DNA of 64,000 nucleotides from DATKZS01 sp035527835 [NCBI: bacterium] (GCA_035527835.1 DATKZS010000140.1:77471-141470); one strand, 5' to 3'; counted from the first letter of the stretch, positions 1 through 8,534 are shown. The notes: a model not told the origin generated them from the letters alone. Numbers and translations: made by a program.

Positions 1-84
1 GACCCCGACCTCTCCGAGTACAAGACCGTGTTCAGCGTGGCGGTGAACCCGCTGCCGCCCGAGCTGAAGAAGGCCGCTCCATGA
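1..84 (+). CDS. C-terminal end of an unidentified protein (partial)
   Basis: An open frame runs from the first base to a TGA at 82-84 and encodes the last 27 residues of a protein ending in PPELKKAAP. The gene continues off the left edge. Its stop lies 30 bases upstream of the ThyA-like gene on the same strand, so the two may be co-transcribed. Too little remains to name a family. Confidence 0.6.
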   Translation, partial: DPDLSEYKTVFSVAVNPLPPELKKAAP

Positions 85-114
85 CCCGCCCGCCGCGGGA
101 AAGACTGGTCCTGC

Positions 115-1068
115 ATGGCGCGTTCTGACGAGGCCAGGCAACTGATCGGCGACCGGGGGGCCCAAGTCTTTGTCGAGATGCCGTGCGGGCAAAACGGCAT
201 CCCGGTGCTGGCCGTCCGGGCAACGGGGCTGGCCGAGGCCTGGGAGCTCAGCCTGCTCGCCCTCTACGGCCACGGCTGCGAAATCCGCACCGAGTACGAC
301 CACAAGGACGGGTCCGGCAACTACCTGGACCCGCCCAGCCTGGACTGCTCCATGCGGATCATCATCACCGATCCCTTCTCCGAGCCCATGATCCACCGCT
401 GTTTTCCCGGCGGGCTCGATGCCCTCGAAGAATACCGCCAGGAGGTGCTGGACGGGATCAAGGACCACTGGCGCCGCAACCCGGACGATCCCGCGGACCA
501 GCGCTGGGAATACACCTACCACGAGCGCATCTTCAACTATTGCCTGCCGGGGCAAAGGCAGGGCATTGACCAGATCGAGGCCGTGGTGGACGGGCTGTGT
601 AAAAGCCCGCACTCGCGGCGGCAGCAGGCCGTGGTCTGGAAGGTGTGGGAAGACCTGGGCATCCACGACCCCGCCTGCCTCCAGTCGCTGTGGTTCCGCA
701 TCCTGCCCGGACCGGACGGGGTCTGGCGACTCAACATGAACGTGCGCTTCCGCTCCCGCGACGCTTACGACGCCGCCTTCATGAACTGCTTTGCCCTGGC
801 CGCGCTGATGCAAAGGGTGGCCCAGAAAGTGGCCGAGCGCTCCGGGCGCGAGGTCAAGCTCGGCCGCTACGTGGACGAGTCGGACTCGTACCACATCTAT
901 GGCCAGAGGATCGCGGACTTCCAGGCGCGGTTCCTGAAGCAGGTCGGCGTGCGGTCGTTCGAGGACCGCACTTGGACCATGGAGTTCGCCGAGCCCCTGT
1001 TCGAGGAGGCTAGGCCCAAGATCGCCGAAAAAATCAGAACGCACGATGAGGAGCGAGGACATAAGTGA
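115..1068 (+). CDS. Divergent thymidylate synthase (ThyA)-like protein
   Basis: The 317-residue product has the ThyA fold signature. The second half reads RRQQAVVWKVWED, then DPAC (Cys188, position of the catalytic Cys), then RSRDAYDAAFMN (Arg213, Ser214, Asp216, Asn224, the phosphate and pyrimidine-binding loop) and DSYHIYG (His260, Tyr262). These match the order of ThyA motifs. The usual PPCH around the catalytic Cys is PACL here, so the His after the Cys is missing. The N-terminal 150 residues do not look like classical ThyA. It could be a dTMP synthase, a pyrimidine hydroxymethylase or a relative with another substrate. The ATG at 115 has only a weak GGAAAG upstream. Confidence 0.7.
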   Translation: MARSDEARQLIGDRGAQVFVEMPCGQNGIPVLAVRATGLAEAWELSLLALYGHGCEIRTEYDHKDGSGNYLDPPSLDCSMRIIITDPFSEPMIHRCFPGGLDALEEYRQEVLDGIKDHWRRNPDDPADQRWEYTYHERIFNYCLPGQRQGIDQIEAVVDGLCKSPHSRRQQAVVWKVWEDLGIHDPACLQSLWFRILPGPDGVWRLNMNVRFRSRDAYDAAFMNCFALAALMQRVAQKVAERSGREVKLGRYVDESDSYHIYGQRIADFQARFLKQVGVRSFEDRTWTMEFAEPLFEEARPKIAEKIRTHDEERGHK

Positions 1069-1083
1069 CGCTCAGCAGAGGCA

Positions 1084-1105
1084 GGACAGACATTCTTGTC
1101 TGTCC
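1084..1105. repeat. Perfect 9-bp-stem hairpin (GGACAGACA family)
   Basis: GGACAGACA, a TTCT loop and TGTCTGTCC form a perfect 9+4+9 hairpin just after the ThyA-like gene. There is no T-tract. Similar GGGACA/TGTCCC hairpins occur at 45954-45973 and, as a pair, inside the portal gene at 49742-49787. It could end transcription or be a REP-like dispersed repeat. Confidence 0.6.
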
Positions 1106-1163
1106 GGCCATGTATTTTACGAACAGTTTCTTGTGCCGTGAGGCGGCGTCCGGAAATCAAGCA

Positions 1164-1260
1164 AATTTTTCCAGACAGGATTAACAGGATTAACGGGATG
1201 AAAAAACAAGAAGCTTATTCCGAAAATCCTGTAAATCCTGTTAATCCTGTCTACAAATTT
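1164..1260. repeat. Foldback repeat, unit ACAGGATTA
   Basis: The left arm (1164-1199) holds GACAGGATTAACAGGATTAA. The right arm (1228-1260) is its near-complement, TCCTGTTAATCCTGTC followed by ACAAATTT. The arms are built from repeats of a 9-10 bp unit and enclose an AT-rich loop of about 28 bases. It lies directly upstream of the DegT aminotransferase gene. Confidence 0.85.
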
Positions 1261-1280
1261 TCTCGGCAGGTAAAGTGACA

Positions 1281-2387
1281 ATGAACATTCCGTTAGTTGA
1301 TCTGGCCGCGCAATTTAGGGGCATCGAGGCGGAGGTCCTGAAAAGGATCGAGTCCGTGGTCCGCGCGCAGCGCTTCATCCTGGGCCCGGAAGTGGAGGAG
1401 GCCGAAAAAAAGATCGCCGAGTATTGCGGCACTCCGTTCGGCGTGGGCGTGGCCTCCGGCACCGACGCCCTCATCCTTTCCCTCCGCGCGCTGGGCATCG
1501 GCCCGGGAGACGAGGTGATCACCACTCCCTTTACCTTTTACGCCACCGCGTCCAGCGTGGTCCACGCCGGCGCAACGCCCGTGTTCGCGGACATCGAGCC
1601 GGACACCTGCCTGATCAGCGCGGAGGCCGTGGAAGCGGCCGTCACCGCCCGGACGCGCGCCATGATCCCGGTCCACCTTTTCGGCCAATGCGCGGACATG
1701 GGCCGGATCATGGAGATCGCACAGCGGCACGGCCTCGCGGTGGTGGAGGATGCGTGCCAGGCCATCGGCGCGGAGTTCGAGGGAAGACGGGCGGGGGCCA
1801 TCGGCGACGCCGGCGCCTTGAGCTTTTATCCGTCCAAGAACCTGGGCGGGTACGGTGACGGGGGCATGGTGGTGACGCGGCGGGCCGACGCGGCCGAGAA
1901 CCTGCGCCTGCTCCGGGTCCACGGCGCTAAGAGCGAGTACCGGCACGAGGTCATCGGCTACAACAGCCGCCTCGACACCATCCAGGCCGCCGTGCTCCTT
2001 TGCAAGCTCCCCCATCTCGAACAGTGGGGAAAGGCCCGGAGGAAAAACGCCGCGATTTACGGCCGGCGCTTCGCGGGCACGTCCGTCCGGCCGCTGGCGC
2101 TGCGGCCCGGGCGCAAACACGTTTACAATAACTACGTGGTCCGGGTCCCGCGCCGCGACGAGCTCATGGCCCATCTCAAGGCTTTAGCCATCGGCTGCGC
2201 CGTTTATTACCCGGAGCCGCTCAGCAAGATGGCCTGCTTCGCGCGCTGCGTCGGCGGGGCGGCGTTCCCGGCGGCGGAGGAAGCCGCGCGCACTTGCCTG
2301 GCCATCCCCGCCTATCCCGAGATGACGGAGGAAATGGTGGAAAGCGTGGCCGACGCCGTGCTTGCGTTTTTCGGAGAGGGGAAGTGA
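1281..2387 (+). CDS. DegT/DnrJ/EryC1/StrS-family PLP aminotransferase
   Basis: The 368-residue fold-type I PLP enzyme probably transaminates a nucleotide-linked keto-sugar for surface polysaccharide. It shows the family opening IPLVDL, the cofactor segment ASGTDAL, the Asp of VVEDACQAIGA that contacts the pyridine nitrogen, and the Schiff-base Lys186 in SFYPSKNLGGYGDGG. Full length fits the family. ATG 1281 is chosen because AGGTAAAG lies 7-8 bases upstream; an in-frame GTG at 1275 is the alternative. No other sugar-nucleotide gene is adjacent, so the substrate cannot be told. Confidence 0.9.
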   Translation: MNIPLVDLAAQFRGIEAEVLKRIESVVRAQRFILGPEVEEAEKKIAEYCGTPFGVGVASGTDALILSLRALGIGPGDEVITTPFTFYATASSVVHAGATPVFADIEPDTCLISAEAVEAAVTARTRAMIPVHLFGQCADMGRIMEIAQRHGLAVVEDACQAIGAEFEGRRAGAIGDAGALSFYPSKNLGGYGDGGMVVTRRADAAENLRLLRVHGAKSEYRHEVIGYNSRLDTIQAAVLLCKLPHLEQWGKARRKNAAIYGRRFAGTSVRPLALRPGRKHVYNNYVVRVPRRDELMAHLKALAIGCAVYYPEPLSKMACFARCVGGAAFPAAEEAARTCLAIPAYPEMTEEMVESVADAVLAFFGEGK

Positions 2388-2440
2388 GGGCGGAATTCAC
2401 CGACCAGACGCCGAGGCTTACGAGAAGGAAGATTTTTTTC

Positions 2441-2529
2441 AACCGCAGAGGCGCAGAGAACGCAAAGAATATCAAAGCTTGTCTTATTGATTTTAAAATT
2501 TTCTCCGCGTTCTCTGCGCCTCCGCGGTT
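2441..2529. repeat. Foldback repeat, unit GCAGAGGCGCAGAG
   Basis: Left arm 2441-2467 (AACCGCAGAGGCGCAGAGAA, then CGCAAAG) pairs with right arm 2503-2529 (ending GCGCCTCCGCGGTT) across an AT-rich loop of 35 bases. It sits between convergent genes. Related copies are at 52662-52744 and 58953-59029, with a single arm at 13980-14006. Confidence 0.9.
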
Positions 2530-2550
2530 ATAATAAAAGCTTATTCACCT

Positions 2551-3192
2551 TTAATACGCTCCGTCCTCCGCCGGCGTCTTGTCCTCTCTCACCACCTTGA
2601 CGGTGAGCTTCACCTGGTCCTTGCCGGAGTCGTAATCCATGATGCGCAGCGGCATGTCCTTGAGCAGGGCCTGGGTCTCCAGGGTGCCCTCGATCCAGCG
2701 GGAGGCCATCACCAGCAGGGGCTTGGGCCATTTGAACTCACCGGTGCGCAGGCCGTAAACGCTGACCTCGAAGTCTGCGTTATCGGCCTTGATGAAGGCC
2801 CGGAGCTCGCCGTTCAGGTACTTGCCCTCCCGCACCCGGCGGGCGAACGTGACGTCCGTCACCGTATCGCCGAAGGACACCGCGGCGCGGCAATCCACGC
2901 CTTCCCGGGTGAAGTATTCATCGAGCAGGCGGCCGGCCTCGCTGCCCTTCAAGGATACCTTCTGCTCCCCTTCCTTGTTCTGCTTCATCAGCAGCGCGAT
3001 GGGCGCGAGCTTTCCGGCCAGCGCGGCCTCGTCGAGCTTGGTCCACTTATCCGCGAACACCGACTCGGGCTCATCGGCCAGCATCCGCGTGTTGACCCAG
3101 TGGTACCCCGCTGCAAACAGCGCGATCGCCCCGATCACCAGCCCCACCGCCACCGCGCCCGCGAAGCCGATGCACCCGCATCCCTTGCTCAT
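2551..3192 (-). CDS. Membrane-anchored hypothetical protein
   Basis: The 213-residue protein starts MSKGCGCIGF and has one strongly hydrophobic segment at about residues 12-32. A mostly soluble domain follows that lies outside the cytoplasm if the segment is a signal anchor. No catalytic motif is recognised. ATG 3192 is preferred over the TTG at 3195 because GGAGG lies 8 bases upstream of it. The gene follows recG on the same strand with a foldback repeat between them. Function unknown. Confidence 0.7.
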   Translation of the reverse strand: MSKGCGCIGFAGAVAVGLVIGAIALFAAGYHWVNTRMLADEPESVFADKWTKLDEAALAGKLAPIALLMKQNKEGEQKVSLKGSEAGRLLDEYFTREGVDCRAAVSFGDTVTDVTFARRVREGKYLNGELRAFIKADNADFEVSVYGLRTGEFKWPKPLLVMASRWIEGTLETQALLKDMPLRIMDYDSGKDQVKLTVKVVREDKTPAEDGAY

Positions 3193-3232
3193 CAATCAAT
3201 TCCTCCAACGACCAAAAACATTCAAAAAATAA

Positions 3233-3290
3233 TTAAACGCCAAAACGCCAAGATTTTTTCAAAAATTAATTTTGGCGTCGGCGTTAAAAA
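3233..3290. repeat. Foldback repeat, unit AACGCCAA
   Basis: Left arm TTAAACGCCAAAACGCCAAG and right arm TTTTGGCGTCGGCGTTAA surround an AT-rich loop. The unit matches the repeat at 61092-61169 and the single arm at 49401-49433. It lies 15 bases after the recG stop (reading the minus strand). Confidence 0.85.
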
Positions 3291-3305
3291 CTTTGACCCT
3301 TCCCC

Positions 3306-5762
3306 TCACCCCACGGTTCCGAGTTTCAGGCCCTTGCCCCACCGCCGGCGCAGCATGCCCCGGAGCTGAAGGTGGCCGGGCTCCGACAGGCCGGGGTCGG
3401 CGTTCACCAGCTCAAAGGCGTCCGCCCGCGCGTCCTGCAGCACCTCGGCGTCCCTTATGATATTCGCTACTCGGAAATCGGGCAAGCCGGATTGCCGTGT
3501 CCCGAAAAATTCACCGGGGCCGCGCATTGCCAGGTCCTCCTCCGCGATCTTGAAGCCGTCGGAGAGCTTCTCCATCACCTTGAGCCTATGGAAGGCGTCC
3601 TCCGACGGCACGTAGCCCGCCACCAGGATGCAGCGCGACGCGTGCGCGCCCCGGCCCACCCGGCCCCGGAGCTGGTGGAGCTGGGACAGACCGAACCGCT
3701 CCGCGTGCTCGATCACCATCAGCGACGCGTTAGGCACGTCAATCCCGACCTCGATCACCGTGGTCGCCACCAGCACGTTCAGCTCTCCCCGGTGAAAGAG
3801 CCGCATCACCTGGTCCTTCTCCTCGGCCTTCATCCGGCCGTGCACCAGGCCCACCCGGAGGTCCGGGAAAACATCATTACGCAGGTGTTCGGCCATGGTG
3901 GTGGCGTCGCGCAGCTCAAGTCCCTCGGACTCCTCCACCAGCGGATACACCATGAAAACCTGCCGGCCCCGCCCTGCCTCCTTCCGGATCTCCGCGTAAA
4001 CCTTGTCCCGGTCGCGGTCGCTGAACAGCCGCGTCGCCACCGGCGTCCGGCCCGGCGGCATCTCCCGGATCACGGAAACCGCCAGGTCGCCGTAAAGCGT
4101 CATGGCCAGCGTCCGCGGAATCGGCGTCGCGGTCATGACCAGCAAATGCGGGCTCAAGCCCTCGGGGCTCTTGGCCTTGAGCCTCGCCCGCTGCATCACC
4201 CCGAAGCGGTGCTGCTCGTCAATTATTCCCAGCGCCAGTCCCTTGAACCTCACCTTCTCCTGGATCAGCGCGTGCGTCCCGATCACGAGGTCCAGCGATC
4301 CGTCCTCGATCCCCCTGATGACGCGGTCGCGCTCCTGGCCGCGCACCGAGCCGGTGTGCAGCGCGGCCCGCACCGGCAAGTCCTTGAAGAACATGGAAAC
4401 GGTCCGGTAGTGCTGTTCCGCGAGAAGCTCGGTCGGCGCCATGATCGCGGCCTGATGGCCAGCCTCGATCACCAAGAGCGCCGCGGCCAGCGCCACCACC
4501 GTTTTGCCCGACCCCACGTCGCCCTGCAACAGCCGATGCATGGAATACGGCCGCGCCATGTCGGCCTGGATCTCGGCGAGCACCTTTTCCTGGGCCCGGG
4601 TGAATTTAAAGGGCAGCGACGCGCGGAACTTTTCCAGCAGATGGCCGCCGCTCTTCACCGCCGCCGCCGGCTCCTCCACCAGGCCCCGCCGCCGGAGAGC
4701 CAGCCCGAGCTCGAGCCAGAACAATTCCTCGTAAACCAGCCGCCGGTGCGCGGGCGTTGCGAACGCGTTCAGCTCCACGATGTCGGCCTCGTCCGGCGGC
4801 ACGTGGCACAGGGCCAGGGCCTGGCCCGGAGGAAGCAGCGAGCGCCTCTCCACCAGCTCCGGCGGCAGCGCTTCCGGGACCTTATCGTTGAACAGCGCCA
4901 GCGCCTGGCCGGCGATCCGGCGGATGCTCTTCTGGTGCAGCCCCTCGGTGGACGGATAGATCGGGACGATCCCGGCCAGCGACGACAGGTCGTCCTCCGT
5001 CTCCGCCGCTTCGACCACCTCCACGTCCGGGTGGTGCATCTCCAGGTTCTTGCCGTATTCCCGCACCGCCCCGCTCGCCAGCACCATCTGGCCCTTCTTG
5101 AACCTCTTCTCCAGGTAGTCGCCCGCGTACTTGAACCAGGTGGCCGTGATCACGCCCGTGCCGTCGGAGATGAGCATGTGGAACATGCGGCGGTTGCCGC
5201 GCCGCGTCACCGGCCCGCATACCATGACCTCCGCGTACACCGTGGCCCTTTTCCCCACCACCGTGTCCCGGATCTTGACCAAGTCGCGCCGGTCCTCGTA
5301 ACGCGACGGCAGATGATAGAGCAGGTCCTCCACCGTGAGCACCCCGAGCCGCGCCAGCTTCTCCGCGACCCACGGGCCCACGCCCTTGACATACTGCGCG
5401 TCGCTGTCCAGGTCCTTGAACAGCGCGAGAAGATTCTGTTCCTCGGCGGTGAGCGCGTCACGCCCGCGCTCCGGTCCCGGCATGGACGGGGCGCCGGCTT
5501 TTTTTTCGACGCGGTCGAGGATGCGGATGAGCGTGATGACGCGGGTCATGCGGTCATTGCCGGAGAGCTCGTCCAGTCCGTCGAGCGCGGACCGGAACTC
5601 TGATAAAGCGGGCGAGGAAGCGGGATGGCGGTCGAGGATGGCGAGGAGAGTGCGGCCCAGGTCGGGCATGATCTGGAGCCGGGCCGGGGAGAGGCCGGAG
5701 GCGTATTCCAGGGGCTTGCGCAGCAAGCGGAGCGCCTGGCCCAGATCGTCCTCGGCGCTCAT
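3306..5762 (-). CDS. recG: ATP-dependent DNA helicase RecG
   Basis: The 818-residue protein has RecG architecture. An N-terminal helical region of about 150 residues is followed by a helix-hairpin-like segment (YVKGVGPWVAEKLARLGV), the OB-fold wedge, and two helicase domains. Walker A is LLQGDVGSGKT and motif II is IIDEQHRFGVMQR, where DEQH is typical of RecG. TATPIPRTLAMT and the QLRGRVGRG arginine-finger motif follow. RecG remodels stalled forks and branched DNA. Its ATG overlaps the stop of the upstream DUF1858 gene in ATGA, indicating translational coupling. Length is somewhat above the usual 690 because of the N-terminal extension. Confidence 0.97.
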   Translation of the reverse strand: MSAEDDLGQALRLLRKPLEYASGLSPARLQIMPDLGRTLLAILDRHPASSPALSEFRSALDGLDELSGNDRMTRVITLIRILDRVEKKAGAPSMPGPERGRDALTAEEQNLLALFKDLDSDAQYVKGVGPWVAEKLARLGVLTVEDLLYHLPSRYEDRRDLVKIRDTVVGKRATVYAEVMVCGPVTRRGNRRMFHMLISDGTGVITATWFKYAGDYLEKRFKKGQMVLASGAVREYGKNLEMHHPDVEVVEAAETEDDLSSLAGIVPIYPSTEGLHQKSIRRIAGQALALFNDKVPEALPPELVERRSLLPPGQALALCHVPPDEADIVELNAFATPAHRRLVYEELFWLELGLALRRRGLVEEPAAAVKSGGHLLEKFRASLPFKFTRAQEKVLAEIQADMARPYSMHRLLQGDVGSGKTVVALAAALLVIEAGHQAAIMAPTELLAEQHYRTVSMFFKDLPVRAALHTGSVRGQERDRVIRGIEDGSLDLVIGTHALIQEKVRFKGLALGIIDEQHRFGVMQRARLKAKSPEGLSPHLLVMTATPIPRTLAMTLYGDLAVSVIREMPPGRTPVATRLFSDRDRDKVYAEIRKEAGRGRQVFMVYPLVEESEGLELRDATTMAEHLRNDVFPDLRVGLVHGRMKAEEKDQVMRLFHRGELNVLVATTVIEVGIDVPNASLMVIEHAERFGLSQLHQLRGRVGRGAHASRCILVAGYVPSEDAFHRLKVMEKLSDGFKIAEEDLAMRGPGEFFGTRQSGLPDFRVANIIRDAEVLQDARADAFELVNADPGLSEPGHLQLRGMLRRRWGKGLKLGTVG

Positions 5763-5965
5763 GAACCCGGCTTGATGGCCGCCTTGAGATCGGCGATGAG
5801 CGCGGAGAGCGGCACGCCGTGGTTCTGCGCCGCGTGACGCAGCGTCTCGGTTTCAAGGCCCTTGCAGGAGCCGCACAACAGGCCGTGCCGGGTCAGGACC
5901 TTGCGCGCCTCCGGGTGCTTTTTCATCAGGTCGAAGACGAGCGAACCGGCGTTGATTTCCTCCAT
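5759..5965 (-). CDS. DUF1858 small CxxC redox-type protein
   Basis: The 68-residue protein matches DUF1858 (hybrid-cluster-protein-associated, ScdA N-terminal-like). The core reads LVFDLMKKHPEARKVL, then HGLLCGSC, placing a CxxC pair at Cys31 and Cys34. Such proteins are thought to bind iron or act in redox or nitrosative stress chemistry in anaerobes. ATG 5965 is chosen because the conserved domain begins there; the open frame further upstream runs into the 6005-6119 repeat and is not gene-like. The stop overlaps recG by 4 bases. Confidence 0.85.
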   Translation of the reverse strand: MEEINAGSLVFDLMKKHPEARKVLTRHGLLCGSCKGLETETLRHAAQNHGVPLSALIADLKAAIKPGS

Positions 5966-6004
5966 GGGCGTGCTCCTTTCATTACATCCGCGGCTTGCCT
6001 TAGC

Positions 6005-6119
6005 TTGAAGAAAGGCTTGAGGCGTGGGGCGTGAGGCTTGAGGATGCCGCATGGCTGGTCTTTCTTCCCCAAGCCTCAAGCCCCAAGCCTCAAACCCCAA
6101 GCCCCAAGCCCCAAGCCCC
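6005..6119. repeat. Foldback repeat, unit CAAGCCTCAAGCCC
   Basis: The right side (6068-6119) holds at least six imperfect copies of CAAGCCYC. The left side (6014-6043) holds the complement as GGCTTGAGGCG and GTGAGGCTTGAGG. It sits between greA and the DUF1858 gene. The related GAGGTTTGAGG repeat is at 9384-9480. Confidence 0.85.
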
Positions 6120-6123
6120 CTCT

Positions 6124-6606
6124 TCATGCAGTGTACTCGACCTTCATGATGATGTATTCTTTTTTGCCGCGCGGCGTCTTGACGATGACTTCCTCGTCCT
6201 CTTCCTTGCCGATCAGGGCCTTGGCGATGGGAGAGGTGTAGGAAATCTTGTTGGTCTTGGTGTCGGCCTCGTCCTCCCCCACGATCTGGAAGCGCGAGGT
6301 TTGGTCCGTTTCCTGGTCCTCCACCGTGACCGTGGCCCCGAAGATCACCCGGTCGCCGCTGAGCTTGCTCGGGTCTATCACCTCCGCCCGCGCCATCTTG
6401 TCCTCCATCTGCCGGATCTGCGCCGCGATGATCCCCTGCTTATCCTTGGCCGCATGATATTCCGCATTCTCGGACAGGTCGCCCAGCTCCCTTGCCGCCC
6501 CGATCTCCCGTGAGATCCGCGGCATCTCCACCTCTTTAAATGTCCGAAGCCTTTCTTTTAATAACTCGTACCCGCGAGGAGTCATCGGCTCCCGTTGCGC
6601 ACTCAC
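6124..6606 (-). CDS. greA: Transcription elongation factor GreA
   Basis: The 160-residue protein has the GreA/GreB layout. The N-terminal antiparallel coiled coil (residues 1-80) inserts into the RNA polymerase secondary channel to stimulate cleavage of backtracked RNA, and an FKBP-like C-terminal domain follows. The GreA signature GDLSENAEYHAAKDKQG is present, with the acidic tip residues next to the loop. Length is normal. The upstream leader has AGGAGGATGTAAGAGGT near the start. Confidence 0.96.
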   Translation of the reverse strand: MSAQREPMTPRGYELLKERLRTFKEVEMPRISREIGAARELGDLSENAEYHAAKDKQGIIAAQIRQMEDKMARAEVIDPSKLSGDRVIFGATVTVEDQETDQTSRFQIVGEDEADTKTNKISYTSPIAKALIGKEEDEEVIVKTPRGKKEYIIMKVEYTA

Positions 6607-6943
6607 CTCTTACATCCTCCTTGTTTGGTCTTGGTTAATCAAAAGGGGCCGAAGCCCCTGATCCCGATGGATGGTCAAAGATAATAACCCATTGTCTTCC
6701 CGTTGTCCAGTTTTTAATGCCCGCGTGCAGCCCTTGCAGGCCGCGAATGCGCGCGAACGATCGAGAGGATCGGAGATTGAAGGAGACGCCGGTGTTGAGG
6801 GGGTATCAAGGGTTATAAAGGATACAGGAGAGCCTTTGACGTTAGCAATGATGCTGCCGGCTCGATAGATGGTGTACAGAGTTGCATTGGAAACAAGGCC
6901 CCAATTCAGGTCCGCCTGATCGCATGAAACCGCATTGGCTGTT
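6607..6943. other. Leader region upstream of greA, no gene seen
   Basis: No convincing coding sequence is present. A short hairpin, AGGGGC-CGA-AGCCCCT, lies at about 6643-6659 in the greA leader. The rest is non-repetitive sequence without recognised motifs. Confidence 0.4.
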
Positions 6944-7035
6944 GTCCCGGAGGGACATTTCGATATTAGTCCGGGAATTTATTCCTGGGAACATGGGACC
7001 GTTAAACCGCCAAGTCCCGGCAGGGACGGCCGTGA
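6944..7035. repeat. Dispersed GTCCCGG-AGGGAC / CCAGGAATTTATTCCTGG repeat, copy 1
   Basis: Contains GTCCCGGAGGGAC, the central palindrome CCGGGAATTTATTCCTGG and AAGTCCCGGCAGGGACGG. The same three modules recur at 20345-20430 (inverted), 52073-52256 (compound) and 56898-56990. It is a dispersed repeat of unknown role. Confidence 0.85.
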
Positions 7036-7043
7036 TTTCGGGG

Positions 7044-7064
7044 AGGGGGGCAGACCCCTACTTG
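7044..7064. repeat. GGGGGGCAGACCCCTACTTG element end
   Basis: GGGGGGCAGACCCCTACTTG also occurs at 8514-8536. Such G-rich ends are typical of REP-associated tyrosine transposase elements. No intact transposase is nearby, so these are likely remnants. Confidence 0.5.
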
Positions 7065-7099
7065 TTTTACCCTTACAAGATAACTGGATGGTGTAAATT

Positions 7100-7230
7100 G
7101 GGGACAGCCACCTTTTCGGATGCTAACCAATTGCTTTTATTATGCTATTTTCAAGTATCGTCAATTACCTGACGGTATTTAAAATAGTATTTATAATCAA
7201 TAAGTTGCGAATGGAAATGGTGGCTGTCCC
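7100..7230. repeat. Inverted repeat GGGGACAGCCACC
   Basis: GGGGACAGCCACC at 7100-7112 and its complement GGTGGCTGTCCC at 7219-7230 flank about 105 bases of AT-rich non-coding DNA. The arms resemble ends of REP/Y1-transposase mobile elements. The interior is too short for a transposase, so this may be a non-autonomous remnant. Confidence 0.5.
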
Positions 7231-7233
7231 TAA

Positions 7234-7362
7234 TTAATTGTCCACCTCGGCTTGCGGCACCATGACCACATCCAAATTGAGAACGCCTTCTCCTCCCTCA
7301 AAACCGTTCGAGGTTCCCGCCACCAGGGTCCGAAAGTCCGTGGTCACCACCGGGGGATGCCC
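7234..7362 (-). pseudogene. 3' remnant of an unidentified gene
   Basis: A frame on the minus strand ending at a TAA (7234-7236) encodes about 40 protein-like residues, including PPVVTTDFRTLVAG and EGVLNLDVVMVPQAEVDN. It has no start codon with an RBS, and the frame breaks at about 7362. It looks like the tail of a gene lost by deletion or element insertion. Family not recognised. Confidence 0.3.
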
Positions 7363-7393
7363 AGCGGGTTAGTGTTCAAAGGACGAGTCCTGC

Positions 7394-8404
7394 TTATTCA
7401 AACATTTCCGGCATGATTCCGCCGGGCAGTTTGTCCGCCACCAGCAGGAGAGGTGCAAGTTCCTTTGGGCTCATCTTAAGTTCATCCAGGATAAGCCACC
7501 GGAGGTCTTCTTTGACGCGCGTGTCATCACCCGGTTTGATTTCTCCGTGCTGAAAACGGCAATTCGTGCCTCCAGCGGAGGAGTCATAATTAACGTTTTT
7601 CTCAATTATCGGTCTGGCCATGGAGTCCTCACGGAACTTCTTCCATGCACTGTTCCTCGAAAAGTCCTCAACCATCAGGGTTATGGGGCAGTCAACATAT
7701 TCGCCTTCGTACATGCCGGTCCAGCAGCGGACCTGGTACTCGGCAACACATTGTGCAACCATTCCAATGTAAGCTTCAGGACGGTTGACAACCCGCATGG
7801 GCACAAGCCGCATTGGTTCAGCGTCTTTTATTATATCATGGGAGCGTTCAACCTGGATTTTAATAATCTCCTGGGAATTAAAATCAGAATCCTGAATGCT
7901 TATAGTTGGAGGGTGCAGTGATAAATAATCATTTATAATCGAAGCGGTGTCAGGCACCTTGTAGAAATAAGTCTTTGTAAACTTATTTCCAGATATCCAA
8001 TAGGGACTGACAATTTGTGGTATAGTCTTATCGTTAGTTGTAATATATTTAATTAGCTTTCTTCTATTGCCAAGGTTTAATAATAGTGCATTCTTTGCAT
8101 ATCTACTATCAGCAAACTCCGAGATGGTTATAACAGCCATAGACTGTGAATTTCCTCCCGGCAATGTGTATGTCATATCATTTCTTCTTATCAAGCCTTG
8201 TTTTTCTAAAAATAACTTTTGATATTTTGAAGGTATTTGCACCTCTGAACCAGTTTTATATGGCTCAAGGTCTCCATATTTTCTATCTAAGAATAACTGT
8301 GCGTATTGCTCACCCAGAAGGTTGCTGCCATATGCCAATATAAGAAATAGAAGTGCTATTATGACAACATACAATTTTCTCTTAGCAATCATCCTAAAGC
8401 TCAT
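7394..8404 (-). CDS. Hypothetical membrane-anchored protein, AT-rich
   Basis: The 336-residue protein starts with basic residues followed by a hydrophobic segment (about residues 11-30, VVIIALLFLILAYGS), so it is probably a signal-anchored extracytoplasmic protein. A soluble region with three Cys (QCVAEYQVRCW, VDCPI) follows, but no known motif. AGGAGG lies 7 bases before ATG 8404. Base composition is much more AT-rich than the flanking genes, and it is bordered by element remnants on both sides, which suggests recent acquisition. Function unknown. Confidence 0.7.
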   Translation of the reverse strand: MSFRMIAKRKLYVVIIALLFLILAYGSNLLGEQYAQLFLDRKYGDLEPYKTGSEVQIPSKYQKLFLEKQGLIRRNDMTYTLPGGNSQSMAVITISEFADSRYAKNALLLNLGNRRKLIKYITTNDKTIPQIVSPYWISGNKFTKTYFYKVPDTASIINDYLSLHPPTISIQDSDFNSQEIIKIQVERSHDIIKDAEPMRLVPMRVVNRPEAYIGMVAQCVAEYQVRCWTGMYEGEYVDCPITLMVEDFSRNSAWKKFREDSMARPIIEKNVNYDSSAGGTNCRFQHGEIKPGDDTRVKEDLRWLILDELKMSPKELAPLLLVADKLPGGIMPEMFE

Positions 8405-8534
8405 GATAGATCCTCCTTATTTCATGAAAACCTTGTTTGGATTAGTGACTATTTCATTGACTATATTTCCAATTTCAGTGTAGAGCATTGGTTGAGTGGA
8501 ATAATCAGCGGGAGGGGGGGCAGACCCCTACTTG
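8405..8534. repeat. Intergenic DNA with element end GGGGGGCAGACCCCTACTTG
   Basis: The segment carries the second copy of the G-rich element end at about 8514-8536 and otherwise AT-rich non-coding DNA upstream of the 7394-8404 gene. Confidence 0.45.

Noticed and set aside
1096-1278. A 60-codon ORF before the DegT gene
   Set aside because: It consists mostly of the ACAGGATTA foldback repeat.
3372-5603. A 743-codon open frame on the plus strand opposite recG
   Set aside because: It is the antisense shadow of recG in high-GC DNA, rich in Arg, His and Pro, with no domain.
6671-7172. Two ORFs of 65 and 96 codons upstream of greA
   Set aside because: They run through dispersed repeats, lack RBS sequences and have no recognisable protein features.
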